Below, piece by piece: positions 23,048-33,392 of a stretch of 64,000 nucleotides of DNA (positions are counted from its first letter, which is position 1; every line of letters begins with the position of its first letter). Position numbers and translations under genes: made by a program. Origin of the DNA: Maratus speciosus (lineage: Eukaryota > Arthropoda > Arachnida > Araneae > Salticidae); contig OZ010786.1 of assembly GCA_963932465.1 (NCBI GenBank), positions 275,250,411-275,314,410 of the forward strand, read 5' to 3'. The notes beneath the pieces are model-generated. The model saw only the letters and a list, made by a program, of their open reading frames with translations. It had not been told where the DNA came from and did not search any database.

Positions 23048-23240
23048 AAAATCGGTTTTTCGGATGTTATCCATTCTCAAGTAAGCACTTTCAGTTGCGT
23101 AACTCATAACTGAATTCGTAGATGCAGTTGTCGCAAAATAATGGTGATGTTACTGGTGATTTTGCATGTTTGTCTGTTAAACATGTTTGCTGTACGTGAA
23201 AATACTTACTTGAGTGGGTAACATCCAGAAAACTGATTTT
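23048..23240. mobile_element. Short foldback (about 190 bp)
   Basis: AATCGGTTTTTCGGATGTTA with TCAAGTAAGCACTTTCA is mirrored by TGAAAATACTTACTTGA and TAACATCCAGAAAACTGATT. The arms are about 45 bp with a 100-bp loop. Confidence 0.6.
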
Positions 23241-25464
23241 CCGTAAAGGGAGAACTGATTAATGATGCATTGTTGAAGTCACTCGGAAATGTTTCCGAAA
23301 ATGATGGACAGCTAATAAAAAATTATTTATATAAATTCTTTTTTAATCCTAATGCGGTGTTCATTTTGAATGAACATTATTTCAAATATGCAGAGCTTCC
23401 AAGTTTCCTACCACTATTTTAATTCAGAAAATGTTTTTTTTAATTGGAACATTTGAGCGATTCAAGAGAACAACAATTTCTCTAAAATAATAGTGCTGTG
23501 CAAAAAGCCGCAGACTCAACAACTCTGAAAGCTGGGCCAACTTTTGGGTCAAAAACGACCCGAACACCTTAGCAGGGTTAAATTTCAAAAATAAATTGTT
23601 TTCGGACTTTTATAAAGATAAAAGAGCGCTTTGCGGGATTTTAATATTTTCGTTCGTGATTATAGTACATTTTCGTATCTTGCAATCCAAGCACAATTTC
23701 ACCAGACATTCCTTTTTTCTTTTAGTTCACCCTTTTTCATATAGAATATTATCATGCTTGAAATCATACTTCAATATTTTGCAATAAATTCCTTGATTAA
23801 AAGCTAAAAAGAAAACGAAAAAAAAATAATAAAAAAGTAAAGAAAATAAAAGGAATAAACAAAAAATGTTGGAAATTTATATTATTTTGAAACAATTTGA
23901 TCTCATATTTTATACTAGGAGGCATTGTCCCTACCAGCTAAGTTCACCAAACCCGTCCAAATCCTACTGGTTCTACAAACAACACTAATTTGCTATGTTT
24001 TAAAAAGATTACCTGATTACGAAAGATTGAAAGATATTACTACGATCAGTGGTTGGTCTCATCAAGAGTTTTTGTTTCTTTTATCGTTTTCCCGCTAGAA
24101 ATTATAGAAAGAAAGGAAAATTATTAGTCGAAAGTTTTATCAGTATCGTAGTTTTATCAGGGTCTCATATTTTTTGGAAGACGGTTTATTAAGATATTAT
24201 ATAATTATTCTTTTATTTGGATAAAGATCCAGGACATTGAGAAGTTAATTATTTATGCAGGCTGATTTTTTAAGCAAATGAAATATGTTTTAAAGAATAC
24301 TTTTTTCAAAATTACCTAAAATCATTATCTTAAATTAAAAACTAAATAAAAATACTAAGCATTATATTTACCTGAAGTAAGAAATATTTTTTTTTTCTTT
24401 TAACTGGTACAACATCTGTGTAATCCTAGTATCCGATTCGCTACAGGCAATTAATGAAAATAATTACACGATCAAAAGACTATGCAAGTAAAATAATGAA
24501 ATACTAAAAGCACGTGACGCTACAACATTATGAGAATTTGTGGTTTGCATGCGTCTGGCGCAGTCTACCCTTTGTAAATTCTGCTGATGTCAGTACAAGA
24601 CAATCTTTGAAAAGAAAAGAAAAAGCATGAAATTCTCTTCGTTAGTTTTGTTCGTGTCGATTTAATCCATTTTCCATAATAAAGATTATGAACTCTTAGA
24701 TTATCATTCGGCTGTAATTATCTGAAATGTACTCCGTATTTTTATTCTAAAATGAGAGGAAAAAAATCACACTTAAAAAATTTTTTTTGATACATATAAT
24801 GGTATTCATATGATGGTAAATTGATGTTCAATATATGTGAGGCAAATGCCGCCCTTTATGCGTGCGCCCTGAGGCGGCCGCCTCGCTGCCTCACCCCTGG
24901 CGCCGGCCCTGGCCATAAAGAAGATAGAATGAAAAGTGCGAAGCAGAGCATGAGCGGTTCAAAGAAACTTCCAAGCATGGAATAAAATTATAAGGATTAG
25001 AATACACAATATTTTACATGTTTAACTGTAAAAATGCATAGTATAAGCAAAAAAAAAAAAAAAAAAATGAATAAATTATTATGAAAAAAAGTTACGTCTC
25101 TTTTATAGTAGCAGATTCGACTTTTTAAAAATTTGCGATTTGTGAAAAATTCTGACGTGCTGCTATGGTAAAAAATGAAGGTCATTTTTGGATTCAACAC
25201 TAAAAAATACATAAGAATCGAAAGCTGAAAAACATAACTATCACATCCATTTTTTAATATCAGATTTCTGAAAGACAATAATCTCTGTAAAAGAATCCCC
25301 TTCAGAAATCTGAAGGGGCCTTAACATCCTTGAAATTGAAAGACAAAATGTGTCATCTAAGTGGTGTGTCTCTCTTCACAGGCGCGGATCCAAGGAAAGG
25401 GGGAAATCGCCCCGATCGCCCTTCTCCCTTGGATCAAAAAATATAAATCCACCGATTATCGTGA

Positions 25465-25830
25465 ATTTCGACAAATGCCGCCGAAAAAAAAAATCAATTT
25501 CGTCAATCATTCGCAGGTCAGAGGATCGCAAAAAATGCGAATTTCGTGAAAGGATCGCGCAAAAAACGCCAATTTCGTCAAATAAGCGTGGAAAAAAACG
25601 TGAATTTCGTCAAAAAATCAGGCACTTCGTCAAAGGATCACGAAAAAACGCAAATTTCGTCAAAGGATCGCAGAAAAAAACGCGAATTTCGTCAAACAAT
25701 TGCGGAAAAAACGCTAATTTTGCTCAAAAAATGTGATTTTTGTCAACAGATCTTGGGAAAAATGTGAATTTCGTCAAAGAATCGCGAAAAAATAAGCGAA
25801 TTTCATCAAAGGGCCGCGGAAAAAACGCAC
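25465..25830 (-). repeat. 31-bp minisatellite array A5 (left arm)
   Basis: About 12 units, A-rich on plus (AATTTCGTCAAAGGATCGC). Confidence 0.8.
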
Positions 25831-26574
25831 AATTAGCACCAGGACAAAATTCCCCTAGGCGCGCACCCACGGGGGATCGATCGGGACGGTCGCCCCCCCC
25901 CCCCCCCCAAGATATAAATCCAACGCTTTTAACGGCAGTTTTCGCGGAACAGACAGACAAGCAAACACTTTTTGGGTGTCAATGGTAAACCTCTATGACG
26001 TTTCGGCAATTAGTGAACGAAAAAGGATTATGTCCTGTCAAAGGCATATAGCGCCATAATTTTTTACACTATGGGTTGAGGTTGTGGACGATACCACTTC
26101 GTGTACCTTCTGTTGAATCTCTGCAGTAGAAATTGACAACGTTATGCGGATCCTTTTAATGAAACTTTTTCGTTCTTTCAAAGAAGCTGTAATTCTAATT
26201 TCTGTATATCGATATTTTTGAGGAGTGCTTTATTGTTTGAGAAAAAAATGGGATTCATAGCAATTTCCAAAGAAAGAAAGAAACAAGAAAAAGAAAGGTC
26301 CTTTGAAAAATTCAAGCATCTTAATGTCCACTGAAGAAAGCCACTAATGTGTAAAAAATGTACTGTTATTGCCACCCACATTCGTAATCAAGGGGTATTT
26401 GATGAATGAACAAAAAAGGGTTATGTCTTAATACTAGTCAGTTAAAAGCTAAAGTGCGTATGGTGTGTTGATTTCTTAAAAAACAACTTGGTAAATTTGT
26501 TCTTCCCTTCTTTGCCCCGATCGACCCCCTTCGCCCCCTATTGGATGTTCGTCTAGGGAATCTCCTCCCGGTAC

Positions 26575-27055
26575 TAATTGTGCGTTTTTTCCGCGGCCCT
26601 TTGACGAAATTCGTGTTTTTTCAGCGATTCTTTGGCGACATTCGCGTATTTTCGCGATTCTCTGAAGAATTTCGCATTTTTTCAGAGATCTGTTGACGAA
26701 ATTAGTGTTTTTTGAGCGATTCTTTCACGAAATTAGTTTTCCGCAATTGTTTGACGAAATTCGCGTTTTTTTCCTGCGATCCTTTGACGAAATTCGCGTT
26801 TTTTCCTGCGATCCTTTCACGAAATTCGCGTTTTTCCCCCCTGCGATCCTTTGACGAAATTTGCGTTTTTTTCGTGGTCCTTTGACGAAATTGGCGTTTT
26901 TTTGACGAAATACGTGTTTTTTTGCGATCCTTTGACGAAATTGGCGTTTTTTTCGCGATCATTTGGCAAAATACTCGTTTCTTTTGCGATCCTTTGACTT
27001 GTGAACGATTGACGAAATTGATTTTTTCGGTGACCATTTGTCGAAATTTGCGATA
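26575..27055 (+). repeat. 31-bp minisatellite array A6 (right arm)
   Basis: About 15 units in the opposite orientation to A5 (GCGATCCTTTGACGAAATT), so A5 and A6 could pair as one long hairpin. Confidence 0.8.
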
Positions 27056-27160
27056 ATCAGTGGATTTATATCTTTTTTTTGGGGGCGATCGGGGCGATAG
27101 CCCCCCTCACCCCCGTGGATCCGCGCCTGCTTCTGCCACTGGGGGTAAAAGTAGGTCTCC

Positions 27161-27413
27161 TTACCCCATAAGATTTTTCATCCAAGCATCATTCACCAAT
27201 ATTATGGCAAGAAAGGTGAAAGCAAAAGTCAATTGCTTATCATGATCAAAGTGAGGTAACTCTTGCATACTCCCAATCTTATACAGATAGAAGTAATATA
27301 ATATTTTGTAAGATTCTCCATACCATATGACAATATAAGGCATATCCAGATTATGAGCTACCCCAAAAGTAACAAAAGTGCCAGCAATATCGTCCAGTGC
27401 TCTGTCGACAATT
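27161..27413 (-). pseudogene. Membrane-protein-like coding fragment, unidentified
   Basis: An 84-codon open stretch on minus with protein-like composition: VDRALDDIAGTF, VAHNLDMPYIVIWYGES, LYYFYLYKIGSM, LPHFDHDKQL, then a hydrophobic FAFTFLAIILV and NDAWMKNLMG before TAA. Two hydrophobic segments suggest a multi-pass membrane protein. The TAA lies within GGGTAAGG, so the stop could instead be a splice donor. Upstream, after a poly-A(minus) run at 27440-27466, another frame gives LVNGLKAMVERLEKTDSVKIQ near 27480-27545. This could be a broken retrocopy or exons of an overlapping gene. I do not recognise the family. Confidence 0.4.
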
Positions 27414-27466
27414 ACTGTTCATTGTAACTTCTTCAACTTATTTTTTTTTTTTTTTTTTTTTTGTAC

Positions 27467-28787
27467 AGGTTTGTATTCTCTACCTCACTGAATTTTCACA
27501 GAATCTGTTTTCTCAAGTCTCTCAACCATTGCTTTTAAGCCATTAACTAACAAAGAACCACAGCCTTAAAATATTTTTTTGTGCATTCTAAAAGCAGGAA
27601 GAGTGGCTGAGGCATTGAACTGCTCGGAGTAAAACAATTTGTCAATACATGCATAGCTAAAGAAAAACCATATTGCATATAACTTTCAATCAAATTGTTT
27701 TTAAAAGTAACAAATTGCCTTTTAAAGCTAAATAAGCTGGCATTGTGCCAAAGGATGTAATGTGAAGTGTGAATAAAGGAACTTCTTATTTTTGGGACTC
27801 AGTGAATGAAATTGTAGATAAAGAGACATTATCAGTGTTTATGTAAATTTTTAGCTTTTTAAAAATTGTTGCCATACTGCAATTGGAATTAAATTGTTAA
27901 ATGTACTAAATAAAAGGTAATTTCATTTCAGTATTGATTCAGAATTTTTAAAAATTTTCTATTCTATTACACAGTGCCATATATCCCCTAGTAGTTACTA
28001 TTAGAACTTTTTTTTTTCACAGAACCTTCCATCTCCTTGTTTGTTTAATTATCTTACAAAATTTGGTCCCATTATTCTACTTAGATTGCACTAAAGAACA
28101 TGTGTGAAAGAGAATGAGTAGAGTTAGTTTAATCATGGCCACCTTGCACATATATTTTTTATTCTAGTACAAATTCAACAAAACTATAAGAATATTCATG
28201 AATTAGCAAATTTCTTAAAAACTAACAGTATTCATAACAGAAAAATTCTTGATTTAAAAAACGAATCTAATTTTTCTCTATGCAAAAGTTGAGGATTCAA
28301 CTATTCATATCTATACAGTACATTTAACAAGAAAAAAAAAATGTTGCTTAAAAGGTTTTACATGTTGCTTAAATAGTTTATATTTTTTTATATGTAATTT
28401 AATAGTAAATGAATTTGAATATCAGATTTCATTTAAGGAATGATTTATTAGAAAAACAATTTAAACTACTACAAAAAAATAATAATAATAATAATTACAC
28501 ATTTCAATTTAAACAGAAAAAAAAAAAAAAAGCTTTTAAGATGTTTCAAATCTGATACTTAAATCTTTAATGTTTGATATAAGATTTTAACATGAACAAT
28601 ATTCAAACCATTTCACAAGCATATAACAAAGATTCAACATTTTAACGGCATAGTCCTAGTAAGTACTTTCACATTCTTTGGACATAATTTCAAATTTAAT
28701 ATTTATTTCATAAAAGAGATATTTTAACTTTCAAGCAAATATGGACAATTAAGAAAAGTGATGAACTTTTAATTAATCTCTACTTAC
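27467..28787. other. Intron sequence with a possible second fragment of the membrane-protein copy
   Basis: Apart from the 27480-27545 fragment and short homopolymers no feature was recognised. Confidence 0.4.
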
Positions 28788-29026
28788 CAAAGGTATGCCA
28801 GCAGCAATGTTACGCTGCATAACTTCTTTAGTTTTGTTCAGAGTTTTATAGCCAAAACGACAAAGTTGAAATCCTAAACTCCAAAATGGTGGCATAGCAG
28901 TTTTGCCAACAATGTCAGTATATTGTCGAGAAACATCATTAGGCGAAGGTCCAAGCATAATATAAAAATCAAATATGCCCCCGATGGGACGAAATGTGAT
29001 TGCTGGAGTAGGTTGTAAAATAACAT
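28788..29026 (-). CDS. GAA: GH31 alpha-glucosidase exon c (start of catalytic TIM barrel)
   Basis: A 239-nt exon. Its first two bases complete the Asp codon of NSNIMD, and it ends in phase 0 at PL before GTAAGT; the acceptor is TTTTTGGTAG. It encodes QPTPAITFRPIGGIFDFY, then IMLGPSP, QYTDIVG, MPPFWSLGFQLCRFGY and a helix ending NIAAGIPL. These are standard GH31 signatures leading into the barrel. At the position of human Trp376, recalled as lining the active site (CRWGY), this protein has Phe (CRFGY); maltase-type relatives carry Tyr here, so it is a conservative aromatic change. The Cys before it corresponds to the unpaired Cys374 of human GAA. The 5' neighbour intron contains GGAGCT-rich hAT-like DNA only 60 bp upstream. 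Confidence 0.93.
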
Positions 29027-29084
29027 CTACCAAAAATAAAAAGCTGAATTATAATATAAAACTATGCATAAAATATGTAATAAT

Positions 29085-30144
29085 CAGGGACCCGGAGCTG
29101 GAGCTGGAGCCGGAGCCGGAGCGCTCCGGAGCTGTGTTTTTCCTGGAGCTGGAGCTCTAAATTTTCCCCAGCTCCAGGGCTCCTTTAGTTTTTAATATTC
29201 TTTTAAATCTTTTTTTTTTCAGTCTTTTAAATTTCTAGGCTTAAAATATTTTAATTACATCATTATTCAGTATTTTAATTATATCATTTTTTAGGTTATT
29301 ATTATTATTATTAGGGAAGGAAAACTTCTCAAAAAATGGCAACACTACTTTACTTCTACTTTCTACTTGAACTAAGTGACAACACTATTTGAAAACAAAT
29401 ATAGCCGCCTGTTGTTTACATGTGTAGTCGTACAATTTTGGCTGTTTGAAAAGTGTAGAAGAAATTTAAGATTTTTGTGTTTAAAATTTTTACCAAACTT
29501 TCTATTTTAACACTATGCCGTCCGACGACACCACAGTGGTGACGTGCGCAAACTAGCGGTCAATGGCCGGTGACACCACAGTAGTGACATGCGCAAACTA
29601 GCTGTCAACGGTCGGTGACACCACAGTGGTGTTGTGCACAAATTAGCTGCCAACGGCCGGCAACACCACAGTGGTGTCGTGTGCATAGCACTGTAACGAC
29701 CGAAGAAAGACTCGAAGACCTTTCTGATCCTGAGTTGCCGGACTAGTTTTGGCCCAGCGTTTGTCCACGCCTGGAATGGTCAATTGATGATCGCATGTTC
29801 TGGACCGATAATGTCAAGAACGGCCAGCGACAAGTCAACTGATCCGAATTAGCGCTGCCGGAGCCAAGCGAATAAATATTTACGAATCGTGCGGGCGGCA
29901 AAGTGTTAAAAGCAAAAGCTAAAAGATGTCATATTTTCTGAACAAGCATTTCAAGTTTGATGAGAAGAAAAATGCATTTTGTCAGATCTTTAATGAAGAT
30001 AGAAAGTATTTGTGAGCAAACAATTAAATGTGTAAATTAAAATCTGCAACTTAAAAGCACGAAGTTGGAGCCGGAGCCTCGATATTTTCTCTAGGAGCGG
30101 AGCTGGAGTTGGAGCATCAAAAATTGTTCGGCTCCGGGTCACTG
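29085..30144. mobile_element. hAT-like element with GGAGCT hexanucleotide ends
   Basis: Ends CAGGGACCCGGAGCTGG and the inverse of CAGTGACCCGGAGCC, with GGAGCT/GGAGCC microsatellites inside both ends (29090-29155, 30065-30115). A plus fragment MSYFLNKHFKFDEKK at about 29926, with a Cys soon after, resembles the N-terminal zinc-finger start of hAT transposases. Flanking target repeats are imperfect (GTAATAAT, GAATAATA). Confidence 0.6.
29511..29905. mobile_element. GC-rich piggyBac-like MITE with TTAA duplication and palindromic repeats
   Basis: Ends CACTATGCCGTCCG and the inverse of CACTTTGCCGCCCG lie between TTAA (29507-29510, 29906-29909). The left half holds four tandem units of about 58 bp, each with the palindrome CACCACAGTGGTG (one has a changed base) plus GTGCGCAAACTAGC. 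G+C content is far above that of the host element. Confidence 0.7.
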
Positions 30145-30992
30145 GAATAATAATGCAAAAATCAGAAAAATATGCTGAGAAAAAGCAGAATACTTATTAC
30201 TATAATAGCTGATAATAATGTGGATAACTAAACCAGCTACATTTAAATGCAATAAAAAGTAATCCCTCTCTTAAAGCTAAAATCTTCTTCTAAACGGTGG
30301 CACAATTGTTTTTAAGAAATACGAATTTTAGCCCTTTAAAAAACGGCAGTGAATGCAGGTCACTTTGTACCGCACAGAGACTATCTTTTTAACTAACTAA
30401 ATGACTGTATTTCAACAAAAATCTTTTTAGAGCATCTCAGTAGATCAGATTTACATCACCTACAAAAATTTCAAAACGTTCAGATGGGTAGAAGCATTTT
30501 TTACAAAATAAAATGTGTGAAATTTCGACAAAAACCGTAAAAACTTGAGTGTTTTGGCATGGTTTCACTCGTTTCAGGATCATGTTTTCACTACTAAATA
30601 TGTATATTTTGTTCACAAAATTATAAGGAATGCTCAGATACAGTTATATTTATAACTTATTAAAGTTTCAGAGAATTTGATCGTAAGAACAATTTTTTTT
30701 TTTTTTTTGTTGTTATGCTAATGGAGCCGATGCGAAAACAAGAAAAAAACAAAAAGAAAACACATTTCTTTTTCAACTAGATATCAATATATTTTCACGA
30801 ATTTCTGTCATGAGGTGCATAACCATCATATTTATAACTGCTGAAAGAATTCGGACAAGAAGAACTATTTTTTAACTATTGAAATAGACAAAGTGAAAAA
30901 AAAGGTCTTCTTACAAGTTGTTTTACTGCTAAATATCAGTATTTTTTCTTTACCGATCTTTCACACAGTCAGGGGAGACGTATTTTATATAC
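30145..30992. other. Intron sequence, nothing recognised
   Basis: AT-rich; one poly-T run at about 30693. Confidence 0.5.
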
Positions 30993-32629
30993 CAGGCTCG
31001 GCGAACCTTTTCATGTGTGCGTGCCAAAAATTCACAAACAATATCTATCAACATTGCCAGGGCCCGACTTATGCAGGGGCATGCGGGGCAGCCGCCCGGG
31101 ACCCCCTTTTTAGGGGGCCCTCCATGAGAGTACTCAGGAATTTCATTAAAAGGTGCCAAATGATTAAATTAGCCAAAAGCAACCAAAACTCATATATTTT
31201 CAAACAATCTGCTTCCTGTACCCTCTCCACCCATCAGGGATGTAGTGGAAGGTATACGCCATATACATTCTGGATTTTTTAAAGATTTTTTGCCCTCTGT
31301 TTCTCAAATTAAGCTACAGCATATATCCTAGGCATGACATTCCTGACTTTAGCGTATACCCTGTGCTACGGCATATACCCTCTGGTTTTTTACGACTACA
31401 CCACTGCCACCCATGCAAAAAACAAACTATATCATTAGAAAACTAATAATTAATATTTTATCATGACAACTTAGTATTCTATTGTTTTCAAAAGAAATTC
31501 TTTATTAATGTTTTTCTCGTAACGTGGCAAGTTAAAACCATTAATTATGACCAATTTGGGACATTTTCTTTTAGACATCTTATAACGTACGTAGATAAGA
31601 AAAGTAAAATTTTGCAAAGAAATACTCGTATTAACCAATCTATCATTTTTTTCTACAATTATCCTACTAGTATTTTTTCTTAAAGTCGTGACCATCTTTT
31701 TGTCACACTCTGTATACAGATGTAAACAGTACCGGGTACAAAATTTATGCATATAATACAATATGTATGAAATTTAGTACCAGCTACTTCCTACTTCCAC
31801 ATTATTGGCAAAAAAATCTATAGATAGAAGGGGGGGGGGGGGGAGGGGCAGAATGATTCTTGCTCCGGGCCCCCCCCATAGCCTAAGTCGGGCCCTGAAC
31901 ATTGCAGCGTGCCAAACTTATGCAAAAATAATTTTGAAAAGTACGATGTTTATAGGAATTATTGGTTATAAAATCAGTTGCTTTCATGTATTAACAATTA
32001 AAAAATATTGAAAATCAAAATGCGATTTTCCTATATCAGCCATTAAATGAATGAATTTTTAATTCGTAAATATGATTCATTTATGCGATATGTACTGTAA
32101 TAAGGGGAAAAAATACCAGTTTTTATTTCCTTAATTTTTAACTTATTATTAATGCAACATCTCGGTTATAATTTTCCAAGTTGCATTAAACAATGTGCTA
32201 ATAAAGTATTGGTGAGATTTTTGCTGTTGTAAGTTTGATGGAAAATGCTCTATATCTGGTTCATATTTTGTTATTTTTGCAAATATACCTAGCTAAATTG
32301 AATTCATTTGCCATTTTATTGCAGTGACTGTCAAACGAAATTCATTTGAAAATTACAGCTTATTAAATCTGCATAGAAAGGCAAAATACATGACGAAAAT
32401 GCTGCATAGCATGGCAGGGAAATAAAATTATTCTGATGTGTTAATTCATGCAAAAAATAATTGCATTATTTGTGTACTGTCCGTATGTAAAAAAAAAGTT
32501 ATTGGTTATAACAGAAATAAAAAATGGATTTTATTTGTATAACGATTACCAAATTTAAATTTTTCGTGTGCCAGGAAAATTAGCTTACGCGCCAACTCTA
32601 GCACGCGTGCCATAGGTTTGCCAACCCTG
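30993..32629. mobile_element. hAT element (outer copy of a nested pair)
   Basis: Ends CAGGCTCGGCGAACC and the inverse of CAGGGTTGGCAAACC. Flanks are TTATATAC (30985-30992) and TTATATAA (32630-32637), 7 of 8 identical. Subterminal GTGCGTGCC/GCACGCGTGCC motifs pair across the element. Interrupted by 31058-31897. Confidence 0.75.
31058..31897. mobile_element. hAT element nested in the hAT, perfect target duplication
   Basis: Ends CAGGGCCCGACTTATGC and the inverse of CAGGGCCCGACTTAGGC. AACATTGC occurs exactly at 31050-31057 and 31898-31905. Subterminal G/C-runs and a GGTATACGCC-type repeated motif (31248, 31345, 31370) are present. No transposase seen. Confidence 0.85.
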
Positions 32630-33059
32630 TTATATAACATATAAAAATGTTTACTTTTTAGAACAATTATAGGCTTTGAAATTTATTATATTTTTGTAAA
32701 AAAAAAAAAAAAAAAAAAAAAGTTGTAACGATATGTGAAATTCTGTAACTCAAGTTCGAACCAACATTTATTAAGAATAAATTCTTTAAGCCTTTCTGCT
32801 AAAATTTTCAATATTTTTTCACATAATTTTTATATGAGCCGCAAAACCATTACACTGATAACCAATAAACATTTCAGCGTTCAGACAATAAGAACTACTT
32901 CCTTTTTTTTTTTAAATTATCTGACGTGAAAAAACAAGAAAATGTCTTCTTACGAGTGCTTTTACCATTAAAAATCAATATTTTAATTTAAAAATATAAA
33001 TTCAGACAAAATCAAGTTAAGTACATAAAATTATATAAATTTGAGGTTCAATTAAGGTC

Positions 33060-33097
33060 ATATTATGGGCCTTGGCAACGCCAGGTGGATCAGCTAG
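33060..33097. mobile_element. Helitron-like 3' end
   Basis: A hairpin CCTTGGC-AAC-GCCAGG is followed 8 bp later by CTAG and then T, the arrangement of Helitron 3' termini. The 5' end was not identified. Confidence 0.35.
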
Positions 33098-33392
33098 TCA
33101 ATAATAAAACGAAATGTTCTGAGAAATTCTTACATTATGAAATTTTAGATGTTTAGTTTGAAGATTTATATTAAAGAAGACATTGATAATTAGGTTAAAA
33201 AATGTTATTTATTATTTATTTGCAAATCAGGTAATTTTTATTTCTTGGCTCTCTATGCATAGTGCATAGCCATTACTGCATGAAAAAGCAACAAAAATTT
33301 TGATTCAGTTTTCAAAAACATATATATGCAAGAAAATACTTCCATGTGTCACAGCACTTAACCTTTTGCTGTCAGTGTATCATCTACTAGAG

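Larger units (their letters stand above)
17357..24911. mobile_element. hAT-type element (7,555 bp) with perfect 8-bp target duplication
   Basis: Ends CAGGGCCGGCGCTGG and the inverse of CAGGGCCGGCGCCAGG. GCCATAAA is present exactly at 17349-17356 and 24912-24919. CCGCCTGAGGCG-like subterminal motifs recur on both sides (17379 and 24860 regions). No hAT transposase was recognised; the interior is filled by other insertions (GC-rich insert, array A4, hairpin repeat, pogo-type element, small foldback). The stretch 23250-24830 between them shows no recognisable gene. Confidence 0.8.
17087..25240. mobile_element. Foldback element split by the 7.6-kb hAT element
   Basis: Arm 17087-17206 (GTATTTTTTAG, AATGACCTTCATTTTT, ACGTCA) is the imperfect inverse of 25115-25240. 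Removing 17357-24919 brings the arms within about 350 bp of each other, a normal size for a foldback MITE. Confidence 0.5.
25379..27129. mobile_element. Long foldback hAT-like element with arrays in both arms
   Basis: Ends CAGGCGCGGATCC and GGATCCGCGCCTG. Both arms carry, from outside in, a GGGGCGATCGGGGCGAT-type block, AAATCCACYGATTATCG, a 31-bp array, and a second C-rich GATCGACCGTC-like block near the loop (25850-25910, 26515-26580). Arms are about 520 and 560 bp with a 600-bp non-coding loop. No convincing 8-bp target duplication. Confidence 0.7.

Noticed and set aside
28975..29160. Plus-strand ORF rich in Glu-Leu/Glu-Pro
   Set aside because: It is antisense to a true exon and then reads the GGAGCT microsatellite of a hAT end.
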